DNA of 64,000 nt. Source: Candidatus Saccharimonadota bacterium. Its GTDB lineage: Bacteria > Patescibacteriota > Saccharimonadia > Saccharimonadales > Saccharimonadaceae. The notes beneath the pieces were generated by a model that did not search any database, was not told where the DNA came from, and saw nothing but the letters and a program-made list of their open reading frames with translations. The stretch is from assembly GCA_017432025.1 (NCBI GenBank), contig JAFRJX010000002.1, forward strand, positions 19,371-83,370, written 5' to 3'. The translations under genes were made by a program, and so were the position numbers. How positions within the stretch are numbered: position 1 is the stretch's first letter; every line of letters starts with the position of its first letter. This document shows positions 24,067-32,506 of this stretch, piece after piece.

Positions 24067-25272
24067 AGCCTGGTATTTAGCACCGCGATCGTAAACGTTT
24101 TCGAACATATCAAAGCTGGCAGCGGAGGGGGACATCAAAACGATGGCACTAGCCAGTTTTTCGGCTTCTTGTTTGGCCGTCTTTACGGCGTCTTTCAAAG
24201 ACTCAACGACGATGAAACGGTCATCTTGCCAGTGCTTCGCGATTTCGTGACCGGATTCGCCCATTAGGATGACTTTTTTCACGTTCTTTGCGGAAATAAC
24301 TTCGTAGATTTCTGAGAGATCTTCGTTATCCGTCTTGTCGCGACCGCCAATGATGGCGATAATATTGTTATCTGGGAAGGCATCAATGGCTACCCTGGTC
24401 GAAGCTGGGTTGGTGGAGAAATTATCGTCGTAATATTTAACACCATTTAATTCGCCGACGTATTCGAGGCGATGCGGGAGGCCTTTAAAGCTCTTTAAGC
24501 CTTTAATAATTTCGGTTTTATAGGTGCTTAAATATTCGTCTGGTGAGATATTTTTGTAACAGGCGACGGCGGCGATGGCGGCCATGGCGTTCATTTTGTT
24601 GTGTTCACCAGGGATAACGATGGCGTCGAGGATGTCGGATGGCAAATTAAATGGGTAAGTAAGTTTCTTGGCGCTTGACGTATCGGCAATCTTTTTCGAG
24701 TCGCTACTTAACGAGAAATAAACTAAATAATCATCGGCCGATTGATGACGGCAGATGTTGGCTTTGGCGTTTACGTAATCATCGAAACCATTATGGACGT
24801 TTAAGTGATCCGGTTCGATGGTACCAACGACGGCGACGTGTGGAGATTTTTCGAGATCCCAGAGCTGGAAACTACTCATTTCGTAGACAACGACGGAATT
24901 AGGTTTCAAAGCATCAAGCGATTCAATGGCTGGGGTGCCGATGTTGCCGACGAGATAGGCATCTTCGTGATGGGCGTCGAGCAAGGATTTGATAAACGAG
25001 CAAGTGGTGCCTTTGCCTTTGGTAGCGGTGACGCCGATGATTGGGCAAGGGCAGTGTTCAAAGAAATAACGGGTTAAACTGGATTCATTTTTAAGATGAA
25101 GTGGTGGGACGGAAGGGCTACGCAAAACTAAGTCGAAACTAGAGAAATCTTTTTTCTCGATTTCATCGCGCGTGAAGTTCTCAAAGATTTCGAACTCCGC
25201 GTCGAATTTAGCTTTAAAATATTTTTCGGCAGCTTTGCCTTCTTTGCCGTAACCTAATAATGCGATTTTCAT
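24046..25272 (-). CDS. murD: UDP-N-acetylmuramoylalanine--D-glutamate ligase
   Basis: Adds D-glutamate to UDP-MurNAc-L-Ala in peptidoglycan synthesis, using D-Glu from MurI. The 408 residues have the N-terminal Rossmann segment (LLGYGKEGKAA), the ATP loop ATKGKGTT in place of the more usual GTNGKSTT, a central catalytic domain with EMSSFQL, and the C-terminal domain with GGRDK. Gene ends overlap on both sides: the start overlaps dus by four bases and the 3' end overlaps the convergent surface protein by 21 bases. Confidence 0.92.
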   Translation of the reverse strand: MKIALLGYGKEGKAAEKYFKAKFDAEFEIFENFTRDEIEKKDFSSFDLVLRSPSVPPLHLKNESSLTRYFFEHCPCPIIGVTATKGKGTTCSFIKSLLDAHHEDAYLVGNIGTPAIESLDALKPNSVVVYEMSSFQLWDLEKSPHVAVVGTIEPDHLNVHNGFDDYVNAKANICRHQSADDYLVYFSLSSDSKKIADTSSAKKLTYPFNLPSDILDAIVIPGEHNKMNAMAAIAAVACYKNISPDEYLSTYKTEIIKGLKSFKGLPHRLEYVGELNGVKYYDDNFSTNPASTRVAIDAFPDNNIIAIIGGRDKTDNEDLSEIYEVISAKNVKKVILMGESGHEIAKHWQDDRFIVVESLKDAVKTAKQEAEKLASAIVLMSPSAASFDMFENVYDRGAKYQALIKRLF

Positions 25273-26207
25273 GACTCTATTATAGCACGCGCTTCAGGTA
25301 CGGAATGAGTTTCCATCAGTTTGGCGCGGAGGTCCGAAGCGCCAGGGAAGTTGTTGATGTAAATCTTGAAGAAATGCTTTAATGGTTCGTAAGAAAGATA
25401 ATGCTTCTTCGATTCGGCTTCGTGTAAATCAAGGTGAAAACGGAGTAAATCCATGAGCTCTTCGCGAGTTGGCGTGTGGTCGGTAAAACAATATGGATTA
25501 GCGAAGACGCCGCGGCCAATCATGAAGCCGTCAACCTCAGGATAAGTTTCGTGAAGTTTAAGTGCAGCGGTCCTATCTTTAATATCACCATTAATGATTA
25601 GTTTCGTTTCTGGGCTAAGCGTGTCGCGAAGTTTAATAATCTCTGGAATTAATTCATAGTGAGCTGGAACTTTACTCATTTCTTTTTTAGTGCGGAGATG
25701 AACAGTAAGGGCAGCCGGATGTTCATTTAAGAGAGTAGATAGCCAATCCTTGTATTCGTCGAGTTTAGCCCAGCCGAGACGAGTCTTAATCGAAACTGGG
25801 AGATTAGTGGATTTTACAGCGTTGCGAAAACATTCGACGGCGAGCTCCGGAGTCTTAATCATAGCGGCGCCGCCACCGGCTTTGTTGACGTGCTTGTCTG
25901 GGCAGCCGAAGTTTAGATCGACACCGACAAAACCAAGACCTTCAAGGGCCTCGCAAGTTTTCGCGAAATGCTCTGGGTTTTTACCCCAGATTTGGGCAAT
26001 GATTGGAGAATCGGTTGGAGCGATTTCGAGGCGTTCGAGCGCATTTGTACGACCTTTTTCTGAGGCGTAGCTCGAAACATTGGTAAATTCCGTGAAAAAG
26101 AGATCCGGGCGACCGGCGCGCGCGACAACTTGGCGAAAAACCACGTCAGTGACGCCTTCCATCGGAGCTAAAATCAGAAATGGTCTCTTTAAATCGTTCC
26201 AAATCAT
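25269..26207 (-). CDS. dus: tRNA-dihydrouridine synthase
   Basis: FMN enzyme reducing uridines in tRNA D-loops, 312 residues from the preferred start. It shows the Dus signature APMEGVTD near the N-terminus, NFGCPDKHVNKAGGGAAM with the catalytic cysteine, and GRGVFANPY near the C-terminus. A longer frame adds 69 residues, but those include the terminator of the upstream gene and the promoter. ATG at 26207 is seven bases after TGTTATAAT, so the message is predicted leaderless. Its stop overlaps the murD start, forming an operon. Confidence 0.95.
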   Translation of the reverse strand: MIWNDLKRPFLILAPMEGVTDVVFRQVVARAGRPDLFFTEFTNVSSYASEKGRTNALERLEIAPTDSPIIAQIWGKNPEHFAKTCEALEGLGFVGVDLNFGCPDKHVNKAGGGAAMIKTPELAVECFRNAVKSTNLPVSIKTRLGWAKLDEYKDWLSTLLNEHPAALTVHLRTKKEMSKVPAHYELIPEIIKLRDTLSPETKLIINGDIKDRTAALKLHETYPEVDGFMIGRGVFANPYCFTDHTPTREELMDLLRFHLDLHEAESKKHYLSYEPLKHFFKIYINNFPGASDLRAKLMETHSVPEARAIIES

Positions 26208-26224
26208 AAGAAATATTATAACAT

Positions 26225-26250
26225 AAAAAATCCCCGTTGTAAAAACGGGG
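26225..26250 (-). terminator. Intrinsic terminator of 26260-27105
   Basis: On the minus strand, CCCCGTT-TTTAC-AACGGGG is followed by a run of T residues. The dus promoter begins immediately beyond. Confidence 0.8.
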
Positions 26251-26259
26251 AGTCTGGGA

Positions 26260-27105
26260 TTAGATTGGGTCAAGGTACCACCAAAAGTGGGACTCTTCCA
26301 TGTGCCCCAAAACTTCAGCGTCCGTAGAGATACGAATCGATTCTTTGGTGAAATGCTTTTTGGGGACTCTGGCAGTAAGTTTATTACCATCTCTTGAGAC
26401 TGTAATTTCGCCAAAGATTTCGTCCATGCTGAGATAAAGTGGGGGTTCTTCCATGCGACCGAGTTTAGTCTTGGTGGTTTTTAAGAGTATTTCGCGGTTC
26501 TCTGCAATAGAAAACCAACATCTGCCATTACCGCCGGCAAGTTCGCCGCAAATAAGATGCGTGATGTCTTTTTCGACCGAATCGCAGATAATTGGATTGA
26601 TGCCAAGAGCGTACTCATGAGGACCGTTCCAGCGCTTGAAGATTTCAAAACAAGTGTCTTTTAGAGCATCTAATTTGATTTCTTCATAACGCGGAAGTGA
26701 TTCGTCTAAATACATGTGTGGCACCATTTTTAAGGCACCGCCTGTAATGGCATATTTTAGGCCAGAATAGCCTAAACATTCCGATCTTGGCAAGCGATAA
26801 TATTTAATGCCACTAATTGCAAAAGTGCCGTCTTTTAGCTCCACGACGAAATTGTCGTGACAATGCGTCAGGTCGATGCCGTCGGTGTAATGCCCAAATG
26901 GCTCAACGATACGTTTGATGCTTTCTCCGAGTTCGACTTCGCGACCATACCAATCATAAAGGACGCCCCTTTGGATGATGGTTCCGCGATTTTCGGGAAA
27001 TTTCACAATGGTAAGCGACGGCGGATTTGTAGCATCATCTTCGAATACTATTAACCTATCACCAAGCTTTTTCAGGTCATCGATAGCAGAGACTGCTCTC
27101 TCCAT
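26260..27105 (-). CDS. Unrecognised cytoplasmic protein
   Basis: 281-residue protein without signal peptide or membrane segment; no family recognised. It has several aromatic and Gly-rich beta-type segments and two CH or C-containing patches (DLTHCHDNF, GGNGRCWFS). The start is set by AAGGAGGT seven to eight bases before the ATG at 27105; a longer frame would run through the promoter. Transcription comes from a TGGTATAAT box that lies back to back with the promoter of the 84-residue gene to the right. Confidence 0.7.
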   Translation of the reverse strand: MERAVSAIDDLKKLGDRLIVFEDDATNPPSLTIVKFPENRGTIIQRGVLYDWYGREVELGESIKRIVEPFGHYTDGIDLTHCHDNFVVELKDGTFAISGIKYYRLPRSECLGYSGLKYAITGGALKMVPHMYLDESLPRYEEIKLDALKDTCFEIFKRWNGPHEYALGINPIICDSVEKDITHLICGELAGGNGRCWFSIAENREILLKTTKTKLGRMEEPPLYLSMDEIFGEITVSRDGNKLTARVPKKHFTKESIRISTDAEVLGHMEESHFWWYLDPI

Positions 27106-27144
27106 ATCAACCACCTCCTTTTTTAATGTTCTCCCAGGGTTACT

Positions 27145-27166
27145 ATTATACCACATGTGGTAAAAT
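27145..27166. promoter_or_regulatory. Back-to-back extended -10 promoters around a palindrome
   Basis: TATAAT with its TGG extension on the minus strand (27145-27153) and TGGTAAAAT on the plus strand (27158-27166) meet across the palindrome ACCACATGTGGT. The two hexamers are only 10 bases apart, so polymerase could occupy only one direction at a time. Confidence 0.6.
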
Positions 27167-27172
27167 AGAAGT

Positions 27173-27310
27173 GTCTCTTGCTATACTTCGGTCACTGGTA
27201 AAGAGAAAAGTTTAAGGTAGTAAGGTATTGTCATTTTGCCTTATTACTACGAGCCAATAAAACAGAGGCTCACATAAATGACTCTAATAATTTAATTAAA
27301 GGAGTCTTTT
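27173..27310 (+). promoter_or_regulatory. Structured 5' leader with sequestered Shine-Dalgarno
   Basis: About 138-base leader with four possible stems: TCTCTT/AAGAGA (27174-27179 with 27201-27206), GTAGTA/TACTAC extended by AGG/CCT (27217-27250), GAGCC/GGCTC (27251-27255 with 27267-27271), and GACTC/GAGTC (27280-27284 with 27302-27306). The last stem includes the GGAG Shine-Dalgarno (27301-27304) of the gene at 27311. This is the layout of a riboswitch, thermosensor or protein-binding leader; no known class was recognised. Confidence 0.45.
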
Positions 27311-27565
27311 ATGAAAAACTTTAACAAAAACAACAAAACAGAACAAGTCGAAGTGATGGCGCTTTTCAGCTACGAAATGACGCCATGCCAGCCTCTCACT
27401 TTCAGGCGACGTGGACAAACGGAAACTGAAGTGACAGAGCTGCTCCGCACCCATATTCACTTCGCGGGGCAAGCCACGCTTCACATTTTCGACATTCTGG
27501 TTGGTCGGGAGCAAATGCGACTCGAGTTTAACTCGAGTGATTTGTCCTGGCATCTCACACGGTAG
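27311..27565 (+). CDS. Small protein with structured leader
   Basis: 84-residue soluble protein of unknown family. The N-terminus is Lys/Asn-rich and the middle is Arg-rich, with one cysteine; no membrane segment. GGAG lies seven bases before the ATG. It is a single-gene transcript between a promoter with a long folded leader and a strong terminator, which argues that it is a real, regulated gene rather than a chance frame. Confidence 0.65.
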   Translation: MKNFNKNNKTEQVEVMALFSYEMTPCQPLTFRRRGQTETEVTELLRTHIHFAGQATLHIFDILVGREQMRLEFNSSDLSWHLTR

Positions 27566-27601
27566 AGAATGGCCCCTTTTATAGGGGCCTCTCTGCTTTT
27601 T
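27564..27601 (+). terminator. Terminator of the 84-residue gene
   Basis: AGAG..GGCCCC-TTTTATA-GGGGCC..CTCT followed by GCTTTTT. Confidence 0.85.
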
Positions 27602-27607
27602 AAGGAA

Positions 27608-27640
27608 TAAAAAAGGCCCGCTAGAAAAGCGAGCCGGGCC
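27608..27640 (-). terminator. Terminator of 27643-27918
   Basis: On the minus strand GGCCCG pairs with CGGGCC around a 14-base loop region and is followed by a run of T residues. It stands tail to tail with the previous terminator. Confidence 0.75.
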
Positions 27641-27642
27641 CG

Positions 27643-27918
27643 CTAAGAGCGGGAATTAATGGCGGCGCGAGTCGTAAGAGCGCGAGCGAGCTCGACAGAT
27701 TCACTAGTCGAAAGGACCATCGGGACGCCAAGGGCGCGGAAACCACGCTCGATTACGGCCCATTCTAATCCCGTAAGGAAATATGGGCCATTGCAGCGGA
27801 GCCTTTGGAAAGCCAAAGTTTTGCCAAGTTTATTGATGAATTCATTTTGAAAAACATCCTCGTCCAGATTCTTGACAAAACCTTCAGAATCAAAGGGCCT
27901 GTAAAATTTCTCGTTCAT
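27643..27918 (-). CDS. Small unrecognised protein
   Basis: 91-residue soluble protein with no recognised family. The ATG at 27918 is preferred over a TTG five codons upstream, with GGGGGTGG as a possible Shine-Dalgarno. An extended TGCTATAAT lies about 33 bases upstream. It has its own promoter and terminator. The last codons overlap a second small inverted repeat. Confidence 0.6.
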   Translation of the reverse strand: MNEKFYRPFDSEGFVKNLDEDVFQNEFINKLGKTLAFQRLRCNGPYFLTGLEWAVIERGFRALGVPMVLSTSESVELARALTTRAAINSRS

Positions 27919-28005
27919 AGTAACCACCCCCAAGATAGAACGATAGATAAATTATAGCATATATGCTTAAAAATGTCAATGATACTATCTGATAGATAAG
28001 AGTGG

Positions 28006-28011
28006 TATAAT
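28006..28011 (+). promoter_or_regulatory. prfB promoter -10 box
   Basis: TGGTATAAT, hexamer 28006-28011, ends six bases before the prfB ATG. A small inverted repeat CTATC-T-GATAG just upstream could be an operator. Confidence 0.55.
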
Positions 28012-28017
28012 TATCTC

Positions 28018-29112
28018 ATGCAGGAAATACAGAAACGGCTGACGGAACTTGAGAAGGACTTTTTGGTGGCTTATGAACGGCTGAAGATTGAAGATAAACT
28101 CGCCAAGATGGCGAAGCTCGAAGAAGAGGTGGCAGTGCCGGAAATTTGGCACAATATCGAAGAAGCGACCAGTAAAAATCAGGAGTTAGCGCGAATTACT
28201 GAAGAAACTCAGCCATGGCGACTGCTCAAAACTCAGATTGAAGATCTGAAAGAATTAATTGAAATGTCCGACGAGAGTTTGAAAGAAGAGATTTCGGGGC
28301 AGGTTGAAGCGATGGAGAAAGATTTCCAGGATCTAAAAAAGGCGCTTCGATTCAATGGACCGTACGATGATAAAGACGCGATTATTCGCATTACGGCGGG
28401 AGCCGGTGGTACGGAAGCGATGGATTGGTCCGGGATGCTCGAAAGAATGTATTTAAGATTCTTTGAACGAAAAGGCTTCAAAGTGCAAACTCTCGAGCGC
28501 GTGGCGGGCGAGGAAGCTGGAATTAAAACTGGTGTTTATGAAGTAAATGGCACGAACGCGTATGGATTACTGAAATCCGAGCATGGCGTTCATAGATTAG
28601 TGAGGCTTTCGCCATTTAACGCAAATAATCTCCGTCAGACTTCGTTTGCGTTAGTGGAGATTTTGCCGGTAATTAAAGCCGATACGGATGTAAAAATTGA
28701 TGAAAAGGACTTAAGAATTGATGTTTATCATTCTGGCGGGCATGGTGGGCAGAGTGTAAACACGACAAATTCAGCAGTGCGCATTACGCACTTACCGACT
28801 AATACCGTGGTAGCGATTCAGAACGAGCGTTCGCAACTTCAGAACAAGGAAAAAGCGATGGAAATTCTCCGTGGTAAATTAGTGCAGATGCAACTCGAGC
28901 AACATGCCGAATCTATTGATAAGCTCCGCGCGGGTGAGTCCGCTGGCTGGGGACAGCAAATTCGCAATTATGTGCTTCAACCGTATAAGTTAGTAAAAGA
29001 TACGCGCACCGGATACGAAGAGACCGATCCGGAGGCGGTTTTGGATGGTGAGATAGACGGGTTTATTGATAATTTCTTAGAAAATTGTTATGCTCAAAGT
29101 GATGAAGCGTAA
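28018..29112 (+). CDS. prfB: Peptide chain release factor 2
   Basis: Terminates translation at UGA and UAA. The 364 residues contain the RF2 codon-recognition tripeptide SPF (198-200) and the catalytic GGQ (243-245, in GGHGGQSVN). The frame is continuous from the start; there is no in-frame stop near codon 26, so the autoregulatory +1 frameshift found in many RF2 genes is absent. Its presence fits UGA acting as a stop here, as several genes in the window end in TGA. The 3' end overlaps the next gene. Confidence 0.96.
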   Translation: MQEIQKRLTELEKDFLVAYERLKIEDKLAKMAKLEEEVAVPEIWHNIEEATSKNQELARITEETQPWRLLKTQIEDLKELIEMSDESLKEEISGQVEAMEKDFQDLKKALRFNGPYDDKDAIIRITAGAGGTEAMDWSGMLERMYLRFFERKGFKVQTLERVAGEEAGIKTGVYEVNGTNAYGLLKSEHGVHRLVRLSPFNANNLRQTSFALVEILPVIKADTDVKIDEKDLRIDVYHSGGHGGQSVNTTNSAVRITHLPTNTVVAIQNERSQLQNKEKAMEILRGKLVQMQLEQHAESIDKLRAGESAGWGQQIRNYVLQPYKLVKDTRTGYEETDPEAVLDGEIDGFIDNFLENCYAQSDEA

Positions 29113-30427
29113 ATTATTTCTGATTACGTGCATTCTCGGAACGAGCCTGGTTTTTACGACCAGTACGTTTGCAGCTAAGAATAAAATGACCGAAGATGAA
29201 CTCTCGATTTATGCGGACAACAACATTCTTTTTTACGATCCGTATGGTAGCTGCATTGGCTCGTACGAAGGCGGAGTTTTAAGTGGCGAACCGGATGGCA
29301 CGCAGGTAGGTTTTATCAAAACGTATCACGACATCGCAGTAATGCACAGTATTAATTATGGAATTCCTTGGGAAACCGTGATGGCGCAGGGAATCTTGGA
29401 ATCGGCTTCGGGTACGTCTTATTTTGCAAGAGAAAGAAACAATTTCTTTGGTATTGGAGCGTTTGACAGTAATCCGGACAACGCTTTTTCGTATGCTACA
29501 CCGGCGGAAGGTTGGGAAGGCTATTATAAAAACATTGTAAACACTCCGACTTACCGAAATCACGGTGTATTTCAGGGTGATACGGTGACGAATCCGTACG
29601 CGTATGCGCAGGCAATTAAGAATGCTGGATATGCGACTGATCCAAATTACGTATCGAAACTGAGCTCTCTGATTTCGATGATTGAAAAAGTGTCAGAAGA
29701 AGAGGGATGGAAGTCGTCAAAAGAATTAGCCGAGGAACATCCGGAATGGTACGAAAATGCGGCCAGGAATGCAGCCGGTGGCGGTGATGGCGGCGACGGA
29801 GTGGGGCTCGACGAAATTTCGTCTTGTGTAGTAACGAAGACTACCGAAACTAAAGCCGAAGAAAATGCCGCAGTGGCAGAAGGCAAGCTCGTAAATGGTG
29901 GCATGGAAGCTAGCCAAGCGCAATCTTTCATGGAAGCGTATGCGAGAGAGTCAGATAAAATGCAACATGGTACAGTGACTTTTGAAGGCGTATCGATTGA
30001 AGACGCGGGATGCCCAAGTGGTTCACTCAACAACTGCTCGGCGTTTACGAAGTGGTTTCTAAATCGTTATACGACGCTGGGGCCAAACGGCGTAGCACTA
30101 ATTCAAGGTTCGCAGGCCGTAAGGCAAAATCTAGCGATGCACCCACAACTCCAAAATGGTGGGAAAGTGCCGAGACTTTATGCAATTATGAGCTCTGGGC
30201 CAATGAGTGGTTCGGCGGATGGTTGGGCAAATCATACCGGCATCGTGCTAGGAATTGATGAAGCAAAAAACCAGATAATTATCGGCGAAGCGAGTTGTGG
30301 CTCTAGCCGAGGCGCGAGGAGCTATCGTCCGCGAGCACAGGTTTACAGCCTGTCTGATTACACGAATTCACCAAGCCCATACGGGCCAACTTATGCGTAC
30401 ACAGATAATGTATTGAAAGGAATCTAA
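29102..30427 (+). CDS. Secreted glucosaminidase-CHAP-like wall hydrolase
   Basis: Exported protein of about 441 residues. After the signal peptide comes NNILFYDPYGS-C, a motif repeated in the hydrolase at 31192. Then a GH73-type glucosaminidase domain (MAQGILESASGTSYFA...NNFFGIGAF), a linker, and a C-terminal CHAP/NlpC-like amidase domain with a cysteine in NNCSAFTKWF and a histidine in NHTGIVLG. It would cut both glycan and peptide parts of a cell wall, either its own or that of a host bacterium. It overlaps prfB; an in-frame ATG at 29090 is an alternative start. Confidence 0.88.
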   Translation: MKRKLFLITCILGTSLVFTTSTFAAKNKMTEDELSIYADNNILFYDPYGSCIGSYEGGVLSGEPDGTQVGFIKTYHDIAVMHSINYGIPWETVMAQGILESASGTSYFARERNNFFGIGAFDSNPDNAFSYATPAEGWEGYYKNIVNTPTYRNHGVFQGDTVTNPYAYAQAIKNAGYATDPNYVSKLSSLISMIEKVSEEEGWKSSKELAEEHPEWYENAARNAAGGGDGGDGVGLDEISSCVVTKTTETKAEENAAVAEGKLVNGGMEASQAQSFMEAYARESDKMQHGTVTFEGVSIEDAGCPSGSLNNCSAFTKWFLNRYTTLGPNGVALIQGSQAVRQNLAMHPQLQNGGKVPRLYAIMSSGPMSGSADGWANHTGIVLGIDEAKNQIIIGEASCGSSRGARSYRPRAQVYSLSDYTNSPSPYGPTYAYTDNVLKGI

Positions 30428-31144
30428 ATGCAGAACAAACCATCGCTTTCACTGCCAAAAATTGGAATTATCAGTATCGGAGTGACGCTAGTCATTGTAT
30501 TAATTGCGGTGATTTTGTCGATTGTCGAAAGCCAGTCATGGGCGAAAAGCCACGTGACGATTACCGGCTATCCGGAATCAATGCCAAAAGCACAGGTAGA
30601 AAGTTTGGGGTTACAATTAAAGAATTTATTAGTGGCAAAAGCCGGTGCGACCGACGAAGATAAAGTGAGTGCAGTAATCCGTTCGGATTCGTACGGAACA
30701 AAAACTGACCAAGATATTACGACGGCGAATTTCTTAATAGATGTTGACGATTTTAAACAAACTTATAAGGTCATCATGGATTGGTCTAAGAAAGTTGAAG
30801 TATCGGATGGGATTATTATCCGTTGTGCTACCACAAAAGAAAGTAAATATCCGGAAAGTCATTGCGTAAGTATGTATGATAATACAGAAATGGCAAATAC
30901 ACTTGATGAAGTACGAGGACTAAAGGATTTTCCAATCGTGATTGATTCTTTTGATTTTAATTCAAGAATGGCGATTCACGTTGAAATACGTGGCGCAGTG
31001 CTAGAGGATGGTTCGCTTAGCTTTACGATTGTTGATTATAGTGGCGGACAAAGAGAAGCGGGAATTGAAATCTTACAACAAAAAGGGTTTGAGATGGATG
31101 GCCATGTGATGGTGAATTATATTGATTTATCCGCCGACTATTAA
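30428..31144 (+). CDS. Membrane-anchored partner protein of the wall hydrolase
   Basis: 238-residue protein directly after the hydrolase stop codon. One N-terminal transmembrane helix (about 12-33), then a soluble extracytoplasmic domain. A stretch reading RSDSYGTKTDQDITTANFL resembles the region RDSYKYTNTKRTKMYFMF of the protein at 32507, which stands in the same position after the second hydrolase. The two may be distant paralogues. Function unknown; context suggests anchoring, inhibiting or secreting the hydrolase. Confidence 0.75.
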   Translation: MQNKPSLSLPKIGIISIGVTLVIVLIAVILSIVESQSWAKSHVTITGYPESMPKAQVESLGLQLKNLLVAKAGATDEDKVSAVIRSDSYGTKTDQDITTANFLIDVDDFKQTYKVIMDWSKKVEVSDGIIIRCATTKESKYPESHCVSMYDNTEMANTLDEVRGLKDFPIVIDSFDFNSRMAIHVEIRGAVLEDGSLSFTIVDYSGGQREAGIEILQQKGFEMDGHVMVNYIDLSADY

Positions 31145-31155
31145 AAGCATTATGC

Positions 31156-31184
31156 TTGATATCTTCTAAAAAACATATTATACT
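31156..31184 (+). promoter_or_regulatory. Promoter of the second hydrolase module
   Basis: TTGATA at 31156-31161, a 17-base spacer and TATACT at 31179-31184. The hexamer ends seven bases before the ATG at 31192; predicted leaderless. Confidence 0.6.
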
Positions 31185-31191
31185 TATATCA

Positions 31192-32505
31192 ATGGACAAG
31201 CGTAGACTTAAAGCAGGTTTCTTGGTGACGTTGGCATTTATGCTCGGCACGGTAGTTCCGTGCGTTTCAGCTTATGCAACGATGCCGGAAGTGATGCTGG
31301 AAATGTTTGCGCAGAACAACATTCTGTTTTACGATCCATACGGTTCAAATGCTTGCGTGGATGCCGGTTCGCCAAACTATCAAGTGGTAGATCCGTCAAC
31401 GGTTTATATTAATGCAGATGATAACGCGAGTGCAATTATGGGCACTTTGATGGCGAATGGCTATTCCGAGCAATCAGCAGCTGCAATTATTGGTAACATG
31501 TACGCCGAGTCGGGGCTTAACCCAAGGATTCTCCAAGGTGGTGCGATTGTGTCAGAAGATTTCCGTGCCTATGATAATGGTAGCAAAACTTATTCCGGTG
31601 GTTTTGGTTTAGTGCAGTGGGATTTCTGGTCACGCGTGGAAGGCTTGCAGAATTATGCTGATAGCCATGGCTATCCGGTGACTTCAATGCAAGCGCAGGT
31701 AGGTTGGGCAATTGAAGAGCTACCGCAGTACGGTTATGGACCGAGCCAGCTCAATGCTATGAGTATGGAAGATGCCGTGTATGGTATTTGGCGTAACTAC
31801 GAAAACCCAGCTACGGAAGATTACGAAACGCGTCTGAGCTATGCTTATCAGTTCCTTGGGATTGACCCAAGTGAACTTCCGGAACTAGTTCCGGGTGATG
31901 GTTCTGGTGGCGGTAGTGGAGAATACGTGAACTGTGTGCCAGAAGGTTACGGCGATTCCGGTACACCGATTACGGTGGATGGTGTAGTTTCATACAACCA
32001 GTGCGATCCGGCGTGGGGTAGCATGAACTATGGCAACCAAGGTATTCATGGTAGCGATATGAACTCAATTTGTGAATCTGGTTGTGGCCCGACTTCATTT
32101 GCTTCGATTCTTGCTACGATGGGTATGAGCGTTACTCCGGCGGAGACGGCGGATATTGCCGGTCAAGCGGGTATGCACGTACGGTGTGGTGACGGTAGTT
32201 TGTGCGGTAGTAGCTGGGAGATTTCGCGAGTACTAGCTAACCATTACGGACTTCAAGCTGAAAACTTAGGTAATGCTAGCGTGGACACGATTAATGCAGC
32301 GCTCAAAGCTGGCAAAATGATTCATGCGGTGGGCGCTGGTGGCTTGCCATTTACTGAAGGTGGTCACTATGTAGCGATTGTTGGCATTACGGATTCTGGT
32401 GAATGGATTGTGGCTGATTCGGCCGGTAGCCACGAGCCAGTAGCAAGCTATGACCCATATCAAGTAACATCGGGCTTATCAAACGCCTACGCAATCAGTA
32501 AATAG
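31192..32505 (+). CDS. Secreted phage-lysozyme-like / C39-like peptidase wall hydrolase
   Basis: Exported protein of 437 residues. After the signal peptide it has NNILFYDPYGS, the motif shared with the gene at 29102. Then a phage-tail-lysozyme-type domain (about 65-215; AAIIGNMYAESGLNP, GFGLVQWDFWSR), a Gly/Ser linker and a C39-like cysteine peptidase domain with catalytic CGPTSF and a later histidine in GGHYVAIVG. Different enzyme folds from the first module but the same N-terminal motif and gene arrangement. Start chosen from the promoter position; a longer frame runs through the promoter. Confidence 0.88.
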   Translation: MDKRRLKAGFLVTLAFMLGTVVPCVSAYATMPEVMLEMFAQNNILFYDPYGSNACVDAGSPNYQVVDPSTVYINADDNASAIMGTLMANGYSEQSAAAIIGNMYAESGLNPRILQGGAIVSEDFRAYDNGSKTYSGGFGLVQWDFWSRVEGLQNYADSHGYPVTSMQAQVGWAIEELPQYGYGPSQLNAMSMEDAVYGIWRNYENPATEDYETRLSYAYQFLGIDPSELPELVPGDGSGGGSGEYVNCVPEGYGDSGTPITVDGVVSYNQCDPAWGSMNYGNQGIHGSDMNSICESGCGPTSFASILATMGMSVTPAETADIAGQAGMHVRCGDGSLCGSSWEISRVLANHYGLQAENLGNASVDTINAALKAGKMIHAVGAGGLPFTEGGHYVAIVGITDSGEWIVADSAGSHEPVASYDPYQVTSGLSNAYAISK

Positions 32506-32506
32506 T

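Noticed and set aside
26208..26414. 69-residue N-terminal extension of the dihydrouridine synthase
   Set aside because: It would be read through the end of the upstream gene, a terminator hairpin and the dus promoter; the Dus fold begins at the later ATG.
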